NCBI RefSeq assembly: GCF_032341175.1 | Contig: NZ_CP135435.1 | Coordinates: 1,364,001-1,428,000 of the forward strand | Origin: Bacillus sp. DTU_2020_1000418_1_SI_GHA_SEK_038 | GTDB taxonomy: Bacteria; Bacillota; Bacilli; Bacillales; Cytobacillaceae | Length of the DNA stretch: 64,000 bases | Reading direction: 5' to 3' | The notes under the pieces: model-generated | Database searches by the model: none | What the model saw: the letters and a program-made list of their open reading frames with translations, nothing else | What the model was told of the DNA's origin: nothing | Program-made: the position numbers and the translations under genes | Part shown: in pieces, positions 45,576 to 54,149 of the stretch | Numbering within the stretch: position 1 is the stretch's first letter | How the letters are laid out: every line of letters starts with the position of its first letter

Positions 45576-46971
45576 ATTTTTTTATCAGCTATTAATTAGT
45601 CATATTAGCATCCTCATTTTGGCTTTCCTCATTTTGAGTTTGTCCTTTTCACAGTTTGTTGAAAGGTATATTTTCCAGAATAAAGTGGAGGAGCTAGAGG
45701 CATATGGCGATCAAATCCTAACAGATTTAACGTTAAGGCTTGAGGGGAATGAACAATTTTTAGCCGAGTACAGCCAGCTTCTTAATACTAGACATATTAA
45801 ATATATTCTGTTTAATTATGAAGGAAAAGTTATCTATCCGAAGCTGCAAAGCACCCCATTAATACAATTGACTGAAAAAGAGTGGACGGAAATATCAAAG
45901 GGAAATAAAGTATCTGTTAAGCATGATATTAAACGATTTGGTCAGGAAGTATCACTTGTTGCTGTTCCCTTTATGCAGGGAGATCGTTTAGGCGGGGGAA
46001 TTCTATTATTGTCGCCCATAACTGGGACGATGAATATGATTGCCCAATTAAATAAATTCTTATTGTATACAATCGTCATCTCTTTATCAGCTTCCATTCT
46101 TATTAGTCTTGTATTTTCGAAAAGCTTGATTAGACGGATTAAGGAAATCCGTAATGCGACTTCGATGATATCAGCTGGAAATTATGATGTTCACGTTCCG
46201 GAATCATCCATCGATGAGATTGGCCAGCTGGCAAGAGATTTCAATGAAATGGCCGGAAAAATAAAGGAATCCCATGAAGAAATAGAGCGGCTTGAAAATA
46301 GACGGAGAAAATTTATAGCGGACGTTTCTCATGAAATGCGGACCCCATTAACAACGATTAGCGGGCTTGCTGAAGGGATAAAGAATCAGTTAATTCCTGA
46401 AGATGATATAGAAAGAGGCATGGTATTAATTGACCGTGAAGCGAAAAGACTGATTCGGCTAGTGAACGAAAATCTTGACTACGAAAAAATCCGCTCTAAC
46501 CAGCTGAAGCTAGATTCGGTTGAAATAAATTTATCCGAAGTGCTTGAAGTAGTGAAAGAGCAGCTTCAAATGCAGGCTCTTGAAAAAAACAATCACATAT
46601 TGGTCATATGTGAGGCAGGTATTACGGTCATTGCCGATTATGACAGACTCATCCAAATCCTCATAAATATTGTCAAAAATAGTAACCAGTTCACTGAAAG
46701 CGGCCAAATTATCCTTAAAGGATTAGCAGAAAAAAAGGAAACGATTATTGAAATCGAGGATACTGGCATTGGAATTGATCCCGAAGAAATAGAGTCCATT
46801 TGGCATCGATTTTATAAAGCTGATGTATCTAGAACGGGAGAGTCGTTCGGAGAATTCGGCATCGGCTTATCCATTGTCAAACAGCTTGTTCAGCTGCATC
46901 ATGGCAGAATAGAAGTGAGCAGCGAAAAAGGGAAAGGTACGAAATTTACAATTTACTTTCCGAAAGGATAA
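45565..46971 (+). CDS. sensor histidine kinase
   Basis: 468 residues. Two spans (about 8-30 and 170-190) enclose an extracellular ~140-residue sensor. HAMP follows, then H-box FIADVSHEMRTPLTTISGLA near residue 253. N-box NIVKNSNQF, G1 DTGIGID and G2 FGIGLSIVK are intact. Coupled to the regulator. Signal unknown; the divergent His-rich secreted protein is the only clue from context. Confidence 0.9.
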   Translation: MRIRFFYQLLISHISILILAFLILSLSFSQFVERYIFQNKVEELEAYGDQILTDLTLRLEGNEQFLAEYSQLLNTRHIKYILFNYEGKVIYPKLQSTPLIQLTEKEWTEISKGNKVSVKHDIKRFGQEVSLVAVPFMQGDRLGGGILLLSPITGTMNMIAQLNKFLLYTIVISLSASILISLVFSKSLIRRIKEIRNATSMISAGNYDVHVPESSIDEIGQLARDFNEMAGKIKESHEEIERLENRRRKFIADVSHEMRTPLTTISGLAEGIKNQLIPEDDIERGMVLIDREAKRLIRLVNENLDYEKIRSNQLKLDSVEINLSEVLEVVKEQLQMQALEKNNHILVICEAGITVIADYDRLIQILINIVKNSNQFTESGQIILKGLAEKKETIIEIEDTGIGIDPEEIESIWHRFYKADVSRTGESFGEFGIGLSIVKQLVQLHHGRIEVSSEKGKGTKFTIYFPKG

Positions 46972-46976
46972 TAAGA

Positions 46977-47018
46977 AAAGGTCAGAATCCACTTGAATGA
47001 TTGGAATCTGACCTTTTT
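46977..47018. terminator. bidirectional terminator
   Basis: AAAAGGTCAGAATCC pairs with GGAATCTGACCTTTTT. Confidence 0.88.
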
Positions 47019-47023
47019 ATTTG

Positions 47024-48367
47024 TTAGACTACTTGGGTTCCCCTCAAGGGAAGGGGTTGAGTCTTTTCATTTTCATTACGCTTCATGACTTCAATATACT
47101 TAATATGATGATCTTCCATGTCGATAATCTTAAAGGCATAGGAATCTAATTCAATAACATCGCCTTGCTTAGCTTCGTAATTCTCTGTTAAAATCCAACC
47201 GCCGATTGTATCAACATCCTCGTCATTGATATCTACATTAAGCAAGTCACTAACTTCACTTACAAGCATTTTGGAATCAATGATATAGTGTTCTTCATTG
47301 ATTTTACGAACCTCTGGCACTTCATCCATATCAAATTCATCACGGATATCACCGACAATTTCCTCGATAATATCTTCTACTGTCACCAGACCGGAAGTTC
47401 CGCCATATTCATCCATCAGAATAGCCATATGAATTCTTTCCTTCTGCATTTTAAGAAGAAGATCATGGATTGGAATCGTATCAATTACGCGAATAATTGG
47501 GCGTGTATAAGATTCAAGCTTATTGGAAGTGACCTGTCTGTTCTTAATGAGATCCGTCATAACTTCTTTAATATTCACTAATCCGATAATATGGTCTTTA
47601 TCCCCATCGATTATTGGATAGCGTGTAAATTTCTCTTCATAAACCGTTTGTAAAAAGCTTTCAAGCGTATCATCCTTCGAGAATGAAACGATTTCAGTTC
47701 GTGGAACCATGATTTCTTTTGCAATACGGTCGTCAAAATCAAAGATTTTATTTACATACTTAAACTCAGATTGGTTGATTTCGCCGCTTTCATAGCTTTC
47801 AGATAAAATGATGCGAAGTTCTTCTTCTGAATGGGCTAATTCGTGTTCAGAAACTGGCTTTAATCCAAATAGTCGCGTTAATAATTGAGCAGATCCATTT
47901 AAAGCCCAAATGAAAGGATACATTAACTTGTAGAATAAAATTAATGGTCGTGCGGTTAACAATGTAACCTTTTCAGCTTTTTGAATCGCAAGGGTTTTTG
48001 GCGCCAATTCTCCTACAACAACGTGCAAGAAGGTAATAATTCCGAAGGCAATTCCGATTGAAATAATATGTGATGCAGAACTTGGTACGTTCAGTTTTTC
48101 AAAAATAGGGTGTAGCATATGTGCAATGGTCGGTTCTCCGAGCCAACCGATTCCAAGAGCTGTAATGGTTATCCCTAATTGGCAAGCTGATAAATACTCA
48201 TCCAAATTACTAATCACTTTCTTAGCTGGAATTGCACCTTTATTTCCTTCTTCAATTAACTGATCAATCCTTGAACTTCTTATCTTTACGATGGCAAATT
48301 CTGAAGCAACAAAAAATGCCGTCAAAGCAATTAAAATGGCTATAATAACCAAGTTTAATATGTCCAA
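47024..48367 (-). CDS. yhdP: CNNM/CorC-type hemolysin-family membrane protein (YhdP-like)
   Basis: 447 residues: DUF21 transmembrane domain (four spans, ~1-190), CBS pair (~200-330, with [15 protein letters not shown] start and [23 protein letters not shown] end) and a CorC_HlyC C-terminal domain (WILTENYEAKQGDVIEL). Related to Mg2+ exporters of the CNNM/MpfA group (family knowledge). TTG start with AAGGGAA. It follows a MerR-type gene with 64 bases between, as yhdQ-yhdP in B. subtilis. A paralogue lies at 49091. Confidence 0.9.
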   Translation of the reverse strand: MDILNLVIIAILIALTAFFVASEFAIVKIRSSRIDQLIEEGNKGAIPAKKVISNLDEYLSACQLGITITALGIGWLGEPTIAHMLHPIFEKLNVPSSASHIISIGIAFGIITFLHVVVGELAPKTLAIQKAEKVTLLTARPLILFYKLMYPFIWALNGSAQLLTRLFGLKPVSEHELAHSEEELRIILSESYESGEINQSEFKYVNKIFDFDDRIAKEIMVPRTEIVSFSKDDTLESFLQTVYEEKFTRYPIIDGDKDHIIGLVNIKEVMTDLIKNRQVTSNKLESYTRPIIRVIDTIPIHDLLLKMQKERIHMAILMDEYGGTSGLVTVEDIIEEIVGDIRDEFDMDEVPEVRKINEEHYIIDSKMLVSEVSDLLNVDINDEDVDTIGGWILTENYEAKQGDVIELDSYAFKIIDMEDHHIKYIEVMKRNENEKTQPLPLRGTQVV

Positions 48368-48369
48368 AT

Positions 48370-48415
48370 AAATTCCCTTAGCCCGAATCTTTCGGGTAAG
48401 GAGTCACCTCCTGAA
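48370..48415 (-). promoter_or_regulatory. leader hairpins before the YhdP-like gene
   Basis: On the minus strand: AGGAG-gtga-CTCCT (48412-48399) then TTACCCGAA-aga-TTCGGG (ending 48382), just before the AAGGGAA site. The first hairpin and following TTAC recur before the paralogue at 50415-50431. A candidate cis-acting RNA element. Confidence 0.45.
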
Positions 48416-48431
48416 ATATTAGAAAATAGGG

Positions 48432-48839
48432 TTAACTTGTCAGGCTTACAAGAGATTTAATTAATGTTGTGCCTTCTGTATTCAGCTTTTTTGAGAGGTC
48501 ACCCTTTTGATCTTCATCCAAGCAATTGATCAGTGGCAACAGAACAGCAATTTCATTATGAAGCTGCTTTATTTGCTGCGTAACCGCATCAATTTGCCTC
48601 TCAACATCTCTTGTATGCATGACCGTTTTTGATTTTAATTCTAGTTTTCTCTTAATCTCATCTAACGGTAAATGCATAGTTTTACATTCTTCAATAAAAT
48701 GAAGGTCGGATAGAACTTCTTCTGAATACATACGGTAATTAGACTTAGTGCGTTGAGCCTGGATAAGCCCAATGTTTGTATAATAATCTATAGTTCGTTT
48801 AGAAATATTTGCAATTTTTGCTATTTCACCAATACGATA
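48432..48839 (-). CDS. yhdQ: MerR-family regulator without a normal in-frame start
   Basis: 135 residues from the first homologous codon. The HTH reads YRIGEIAKIANISKRTIDYY followed by TNIGLIQAQRTKSNYRMYSE, typical MerR, then a coiled-coil dimer helix. No ATG, GTG or TTG occurs in frame between an upstream TGA and this segment. The only well-placed start, ATG 48850 behind GGGGTGAT, is two bases out of frame and hits TAG after nine codons. Options are a one-base frameshift (mutation or sequencing error) or a rare ATT start at 48833. The first normal in-frame ATG (48731) would delete the DNA-binding domain. Confidence 0.6.
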   Translation of the reverse strand, partial: YRIGEIAKIANISKRTIDYYTNIGLIQAQRTKSNYRMYSEEVLSDLHFIEECKTMHLPLDEIKRKLELKSKTVMHTRDVERQIDAVTQQIKQLHNEIAVLLPLINCLDEDQKGDLSKKLNTEGTTLIKSLVSLTS

Positions 48840-48915
48840 AACTGCCCCATCGTATCACCCCATTACAATTAAATAAAGTCAGAGTTTCTAAAAATAAGTG
48901 TAACTCCCTAAATTT

Positions 48916-48945
48916 ATTATATGCTAGATAAAACCATACAGTCAA
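48916..48945 (-). promoter_or_regulatory. promoter of the merR-yhdP unit
   Basis: Minus strand TTGACT (48945-48940), 18-base spacer, perfect TATAAT (48921-48916). Initiation near 48909 leaves ~60 bases to the MerR ribosome-binding site. Spacing is not the 19-20 typical of MerR-activated promoters. Confidence 0.65.
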
Positions 48946-49090
48946 ACGTAACAGTTTAATAATTATTTGTTACATTAATTTATTGGGCATTCTAAAGAAA
49001 TATGTATTCGAATTTTCGGAAAATAAAAAACGAACAGAAAGGAACAGACCGATATTAGGAATAACATTGTTGTTCCTAATGGTCTATTCA

Positions 49091-50392
49091 TCAGTCAGCA
49101 TTAGCTTTTTTCACTTCAATATAGAGTATATGGTGGCCTTCAATTTCTTTAATAATAAATTGGTATCCATCATGTTCAAGGGCCTCTCCCTGTTCTAAAT
49201 CGAATTTTTGTGTGAGTATCCAGCCGCCAAGAGTATCGACCTCATCTTCATCAAGAGTCGTACCTAATAAATCATTCGTTTCAGAAATGAGCAGCTTTGC
49301 ATCTAATATATAATGGTCTTTATCCAGCTTTTGCACGAAAGGAAGTTCATCAGCATCAAACTCATCACGAATTTCACCAACTATTTCCTCTAAAATATCC
49401 TCTGCCGTAACTAAACCAGCAGTTCCGCCATATTCATCAAATAATATGGCCATATGAATTCGTTCCTTTTGCATTTTCAACAGCAGATCATGAATAGGGA
49501 TGGTTTCAATAACTTTTATTACAGGCTTTATATACTGCACTACTGTATTTTCCTCTTTGCATTTTTTTCGAATACAGTCGGTTAATATTTCTTTCACGTT
49601 AATATGTCCAAGAATGGTATCTTTGTCTCCACCCGTGATCGGATACCTTGTATACCTTTCATTCATGATGACATCAAGGACTTCAGAAAGCGTAGCATTC
49701 TCATCTAAGCTGACGATTTCAGTTCGAGGGACCATAATCTCCTTTGCGATGCGATTGTCAAATTCGAAAATATTATTTACGTATTTATATTCTGACTGGT
49801 TGATTTCACCGCTCTTCAGGCTTTCAGAAAGGATAATCCGCAATTCTTCTTCAGAGTGGGCAATTTCATGCTCAGAAACAGGCTTTAAACCAAACAGGCT
49901 AGTTACAAATCTTGCCGAGTGATTAAGGGTCCAAATAAAAGGGAATAAAATTTTGTAAAACCAAATTAAAGGCTGGGCGAAAGATAGAGTAACGGCTTCA
50001 GCTTTTTGAATGGCAACTGTTTTTGGTGCCAGCTCTCCTATAACTACATGTAAGAAGGTGACAACTGAAAAGGCGATGACAAACGAAAGAACCTTATTAA
50101 GGGAAGGCTGTAAATTAAGCTGCTCAAAGATGGGTTCTAACATTTTTGCGATAGTTGGCTCACCAAGCCAGCCGAGGCCTAAGGCGGTTATGGTAATTCC
50201 AAGCTGACATGCAGATAAGTATTCATCGAGATTGGCGGTTACTTTTTTTGCAGCGTTTGCTTTCGGATTGCCCTCTGCAATTAGTTGGTCAATACGGGAT
50301 GAACGAACCTTTACCATGGCAAATTCAGATGCAACAAAAAAAGCAGTTAAGGCAATTAATAAAAATAGCAGGAAAAGATTAAGTATCATCAT
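49091..50392 (-). CDS. CNNM/CorC-type hemolysin-family membrane protein, paralogue 2
   Basis: 433 residues, same three-part layout as the gene at 47024: DUF21 membrane domain, CBS pair and CorC_HlyC tail. It is strongly similar throughout, for example [40 protein letters not shown] and [18 protein letters not shown] 50392 is favoured by GAGGA a few bases upstream (the GTG at 50404 overlaps that site). Divergent from cadC. Probably a recent or ancient local duplication; Mg2+ or other divalent cation export is inferred. Confidence 0.9.
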   Translation of the reverse strand: MMILNLFLLFLLIALTAFFVASEFAMVKVRSSRIDQLIAEGNPKANAAKKVTANLDEYLSACQLGITITALGLGWLGEPTIAKMLEPIFEQLNLQPSLNKVLSFVIAFSVVTFLHVVIGELAPKTVAIQKAEAVTLSFAQPLIWFYKILFPFIWTLNHSARFVTSLFGLKPVSEHEIAHSEEELRIILSESLKSGEINQSEYKYVNNIFEFDNRIAKEIMVPRTEIVSLDENATLSEVLDVIMNERYTRYPITGGDKDTILGHINVKEILTDCIRKKCKEENTVVQYIKPVIKVIETIPIHDLLLKMQKERIHMAILFDEYGGTAGLVTAEDILEEIVGEIRDEFDADELPFVQKLDKDHYILDAKLLISETNDLLGTTLDEDEVDTLGGWILTQKFDLEQGEALEHDGYQFIIKEIEGHHILYIEVKKANAD

Positions 50393-50414
50393 TAAAGTCC
50401 TCACAAAGGTTGTA

Positions 50415-50431
50415 AGGAGCGTTCACCTCCT
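50415..50431 (-). promoter_or_regulatory. leader hairpin before CNNM paralogue 2
   Basis: Minus strand AGGAG-gtgaacg-CTCCT followed by TTAC, matching the element before the YhdP-like gene (AGGAG-gtga-CTCCT-TTAC). The AGGAGGTGA half looks like a strong ribosome-binding site but is not next to the start codon. Confidence 0.45.
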
Positions 50432-50519
50432 GTGAAGTTTACTTTTCCCGAAATGATCTTTTTTTATTTTAATTAATACCATTTCAACTCTATAAACAAA
50501 CATTTTTGTCATAATTCCT

Positions 50520-50549
50520 TTGACAGAAAATGAAAGGATAGCATAAACT
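50520..50549 (+). promoter_or_regulatory. promoter of cadC-cadA
   Basis: TTGACA, 18-base spacer, TAAACT. Initiation is expected near 50556, inside the CadC operator. Confidence 0.65.
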
Positions 50550-50552
50550 AAT

Positions 50553-50572
50553 ATTCAAATAAACATTTGAAT
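50553..50572 (+). promoter_or_regulatory. CadC/ArsR-family operator
   Basis: Perfect inverted repeat ATTCAAAT-aaac-ATTTGAAT at the transcription start. It closely matches the known CadC operator core CTCAAATAAATATTTGAATG. Repressor binding here would block initiation until Cd, Zn or Pb is bound. Confidence 0.85.
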
Positions 50573-50584
50573 GATGGTGTGAAA

Positions 50585-50980
50585 ATGAAGATCATAAATG
50601 ATGTTTGTGAAATTACATGCGTTGATGAAGAAAAGGTAAATCGGTTAAAAAGCAAGTTAATGGATCAGAATACAACAGATGTAACAAAAATTTTCAAAGC
50701 TCTTGCTGATGTTACCCGTCTAAAAATTGCTTATTCCTTAGTTCTAGAGGAACCTTTATGTGTTTGCGATGTTGCCAATATTGCAGGCTGCTCAATTGCA
50801 TCCGCATCACATCATTTACGAACACTGAAGAAGCTTGGACTAGCAAAGTTTAAGAAAGAGGGTAAGCTTGTTTATTATTCACTTGATGACGAGCATGTCC
50901 GCCAACTCATCGAAATCGCATTTATCCATCATAAGGAGGTGGCTTTACGTGAACCAGGCAATGGCGAAAGAAACGGATAA
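50585..50980 (+). CDS. cadC: CadC-type ArsR metal-responsive repressor
   Basis: 131 residues from ATG 50585; the upstream TTG at 50567 lies inside the operator and is unlikely. The N-terminal CEITCVDEEKV supplies the Cys pair and LCVCD in the alpha-3 helix supplies the other ligands of the Cd/Pb/Bi site. IASASHHLRTLKKLGLAKFK is the recognition helix region. DEHVRQLIEIAFIHHKEV carries the C-terminal (alpha-5) zinc site residues. It overlaps cadA by 32 bases. Confidence 0.92.
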   Translation: MKIINDVCEITCVDEEKVNRLKSKLMDQNTTDVTKIFKALADVTRLKIAYSLVLEEPLCVCDVANIAGCSIASASHHLRTLKKLGLAKFKKEGKLVYYSLDDEHVRQLIEIAFIHHKEVALREPGNGERNG

Positions 50981-53081
50981 GACTGTCTATCGAGTACAAG
51001 GCTTTTCTTGAATTAGCTGCGCTCAAAAGTTCGAAAAGAACGTTAAGCACCTGGATGGTGTGATAGATGCCAGTGTTAATTTTGGAGCTTCAAAGCTCAC
51101 GGTTTATGGGGCAACCACTTTAGAAGAGCTTGAAAAGGCTGGAGCCTTTGAAGGAATAAAACTCAAACCTGAAAATGAAAAAATCGAATTCACAAAAGTA
51201 CCCTTTTATAAAAAGAATTGGAATGTCCTTGTTTCCTGCGCTTTATTAATAGCTGGATGGATGATTCAATTTTATTACGGGGAAGGATATATTCTTTCGG
51301 TAATCGCTTATGGCTTATCGATCGTCATAGGAGGCTACGGCCTTTTTAAAACAGGGTTAAAAAATCTTTTCAAATTGCAGTTTGATATGCGAACTCTGAT
51401 GACGATTGCTATTATTGGTGCAGCCCTTATTGGAGAATGGGGAGAAGGGGCAACAGTCGTGATTCTTTTTGCCATCAGTGAGGTGCTCGAGGCCTATTCG
51501 ATGGATAAAGCAAGGGCCTCTATCCAATCATTAATGAATATTGCGCCGAAGGAAGCTCATATAAGGCGAAACGGCAAAGATATGACCATTCCAGTTGAAG
51601 AAATTGTCATCGGAGATATTATGATAGTAAAACCAGGGCAAAAAATTGCAATGGATGGTAAAGTTCTCTCCGGTGCTTCAACTGTCAATCAGGCACCTAT
51701 CACAGGGGAATCGATTCCAGTTAATAAATCATCAGGAGATGATGTTTTTGCTGGTACGTTGAACGTTGAAGGCCTACTGGAAATTACGGTTACGAAGAAA
51801 ATGGAAGACACGACAATCGCAAAAATAATTCATCTTGTAGAAGAGGCACAGGCAGAACGCGCGCCTTCCCAAGCGTTTGTTGATAGATTTGCAAAGTATT
51901 ATACTCCAGTAATAATTCTAATTGCTTTCTTGGTTGCCATTATTCCTCCGGTTTTCTTACATGGAAATTGGGATACTTGGATTTATCAAGGCTTAGCTGT
52001 ACTAGTTGTAGGCTGTCCTTGTGCTCTTGTTATTTCAACGCCAGTGTCGATAGTCACAGCCATTGGGAATGCTGCAAGAAATGGTGTCCTCATTAAAGGC
52101 GGTATTCATCTAGAAGAGACTGGGGCTTTAAGAGCCATTGCCTTTGACAAAACAGGAACACTTACGAAAGGCATTCCTGCAATAACAGATCTTCTCGTTT
52201 ATCATGGCATGAATGTTAAACAGCTATTAAGGATTGCCGCGGCATTAGAAAATGGGTCCCAGCACCCGTTGGCAAAAGCAATTATAAATAGGGCTGAACA
52301 GGAGAAGCTTCCTTTTAAAGAAGTGGAAGTGACGGATTTTACCTCCATAACAGGTAAAGGAATAAAGGGACGGATTGATCAAGCTACTTATTTACTTGGC
52401 AGCCCTAAGTTATTTGAAGGCCATCGTGAAATGGACGCCATTTCCCCTGAACTTACCAGATTGGAAGGTGAGGGCAAGACAGTTGTTTTATTAGGAACAG
52501 AGGATAAAATTATTGGAATTGCAGCCATTTCTGATGGGGTAAGGGAAAGCAGCAGGAGTGTTATACGGAAACTTCATGAATTAGGGATTGAAGAAACGAT
52601 TATGCTCACAGGCGACAATTACGGCACAGCAAGGGCTGTCGGTGAAAATATAGGTGTCTCAAGCATTGCAGCAGAACTGCTTCCTGAAGAAAAATTAGCC
52701 TATATAAAACAGCTTCGAGACACATATGAAAAAGTAGCAATGATAGGGGATGGCGTAAACGATGCTCCTGCACTTGCAGCTGCAAATGTTGGCATTGCAA
52801 TGGGGGGAGCGGGTACAGATACCGCACTTGAAACCGCTGATATCGCATTAATGAGCGATGATTTATCCAAGCTGCCTTTTACAATTAAATTAAGCCGCAA
52901 AGCGTTACAAATTATTAAGCAAAATATCACTTTCTCCATTGGCATAAAGCTCATCGCCTTGCTGCTCGTTGTTCCGGGATGGCTAACATTATGGATTGCG
53001 ATTTTCGCGGATATGGGTGCAACATTGATTGTGACATTAAACGGTTTAAGACTGCTGAGAGTGAAGGAAAGTAAAAAATAA
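50949..53081 (+). CDS. cadA: Cd2+/Zn2+/Pb2+ P1B-ATPase CadA with in-frame TGA at 51009
   Basis: The reading frame from GTG 50949 (AAGGAGG 9 bases upstream) gives [20 protein letters not shown], then TGA (51009-51011), then [16 protein letters not shown]. The TGA occupies the first Cys of the HMA motif CxxC (family: GFTCANCA). The rest is intact: TGES phosphatase loop, CPC (GCPCALVIS), DKTGTLT phosphorylation site, SQHPLAKA and [13 protein letters not shown]. Explanations are a nonsense mutation, with restart near GTG 51060 giving a 673-residue pump without a full HMA domain; readthrough; or selenocysteine. It forms one operon with cadC. Confidence 0.8.
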
Positions 53082-53129
53082 GTTTTGTGGAGTAGAATTA
53101 AAACTTTACGAAACCTATACAAATTAACA

Positions 53130-53166
53130 AAAAGTAACGCTTAGAGACTATGAGCGTTACTTTTTT
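53130..53166 (+). terminator. terminator of cadCA
   Basis: AAAGTAACGCT-tagagactatg-AGCGTTACTTTTTT. Confidence 0.88.
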
Positions 53167-53180
53167 ACGCCTACAAATAA

Positions 53181-53375
53181 TGTGGACATTGAATCCGTTA
53201 TTTTCATGAAAATGGCCTAATTAAAAACTAAGCGGACACTGGGTAAGTTATTTACTAAAAAACACGGATAATTTACTGCTTTTTCATAAAATAGAGGCAC
53301 CTGTGTCCGTAAACATAAGGAATTCCCTTGTTTTGCCCCGAATGACGGACCATATGTCCGACAAGAAATGCTAAC
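53181..53375. repeat. intergenic array of GGACA/TGTCC units
   Basis: The 390-base gap after cadA holds no credible gene. It has GTGGACATTGAATCCGTTAT, GCGGACACTGGGTAAGTTAT, ACGGATAATTTACTG and, inverted, CCTGTGTCCGT, plus the palindrome CGGAC-catat-GTCCG at 53346-53360. The recurrence of GGACA and xxxTTATTTACT words suggests a degraded dispersed repeat like those in other Bacillaceae. Confidence 0.5.
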
Positions 53376-53473
53376 AATAGTTATTGTTCTACTAAAGTAG
53401 AAAATTAGACCTATAGTGTATGTTTTGCGCTCCCTATCAGTTTACAATTTCCACAAAAGCTAAACTACTTCCT

Positions 53474-54013
53474 TTATTTCCAATCACGTGCAAGCATTCC
53501 ATAGATTACTAGATCATGATAATGATCGTATAAAAATTCTGCGTCACGAACAATTCCTTCTTGAATAAACCCCAATCTTTCTGGAATCGCACGGCTCTTC
53601 TTATTGCCTATCCCGCAGCGGATTTCCAGCCTATTTAAATTTAGGTCCAGAAACGCGAAATTGACTAGCGCCTGAACCGTTCTAGTCATAATCCCTTTTC
53701 CTTCAAAGCCTTTTGCAAGGTAGTAGCCCATACTCGTTTGTTTATTATTCCAATCAATTTGGTGAAAACCAACTGAACCGACAAGCTGCCCTTTATAACG
53801 AATCCCAGTATTAAGTCCATTATTATCAGCAAAAGCTTTTAGCCACATTGGAATAATCCCATGATATTGGATTGGTGAAGTCATGTTATCAACCCAAGGC
53901 AGCCATTCTCTTAAATGCTCTCTATTCGTATCGACTAAATGATAAAGTTCTTCTGAATGGTGCAATTGAAAAAGCTGCAATTCGATATCTTGATCAACCT
54001 TTAGCACAAACAT
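53474..54013 (-). CDS. GNAT acetyltransferase, RimJ/RimL type
   Basis: 179 residues. The N-terminal HLREWLPWVDNMTSP pattern and the acetyl-CoA loop YYLAKGFEGKGIMTRTVQAL (Q/RxxGxG/A-like, here GFEGKG) mark the RimL-type GNAT family. FLDLNLNRLEIRCGIGNKKS and ERLGFIQEGIVRDAEF complete the fold. Homologous to B. subtilis YdaF-type enzymes; acceptor unknown (N-terminal amine or small amine). GGGAGGG before the ATG. Single gene. Confidence 0.88.
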   Translation of the reverse strand: MFVLKVDQDIELQLFQLHHSEELYHLVDTNREHLREWLPWVDNMTSPIQYHGIIPMWLKAFADNNGLNTGIRYKGQLVGSVGFHQIDWNNKQTSMGYYLAKGFEGKGIMTRTVQALVNFAFLDLNLNRLEIRCGIGNKKSRAIPERLGFIQEGIVRDAEFLYDHYHDLVIYGMLARDWK

Positions 54014-54149
54014 CTTATACCCTCCCTTTTAAAAAAAATTAGAGATAATTACCAATTTTATATGGAAAAATGATAGAAGTACATTAGAATTTTCCAAGCG
54101 GATTGAAATATCGTCTATTAATAATAAAAAATGGCCGACTCTTAAAGAA

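Noticed and set aside
48370..50450. M-box magnesium riboswitch before the CNNM genes
   Set aside because: Only the AGGTGA and GCTCCT words resemble it; the space before the YhdP-like gene is far too short and other conserved blocks are absent.
50980..51060. A clear bacterial SECIS element downstream of the CadA TGA
   Set aside because: Only a 4-bp stem (GTTC/GAAC) is present and it derives from codons conserved in normal CadA genes; reported only as a weak hint.
53082..53473. CRISPR array in the GGACA-rich gap
   Set aside because: Repeats are short, unequal and in both orientations, with no regular spacers.
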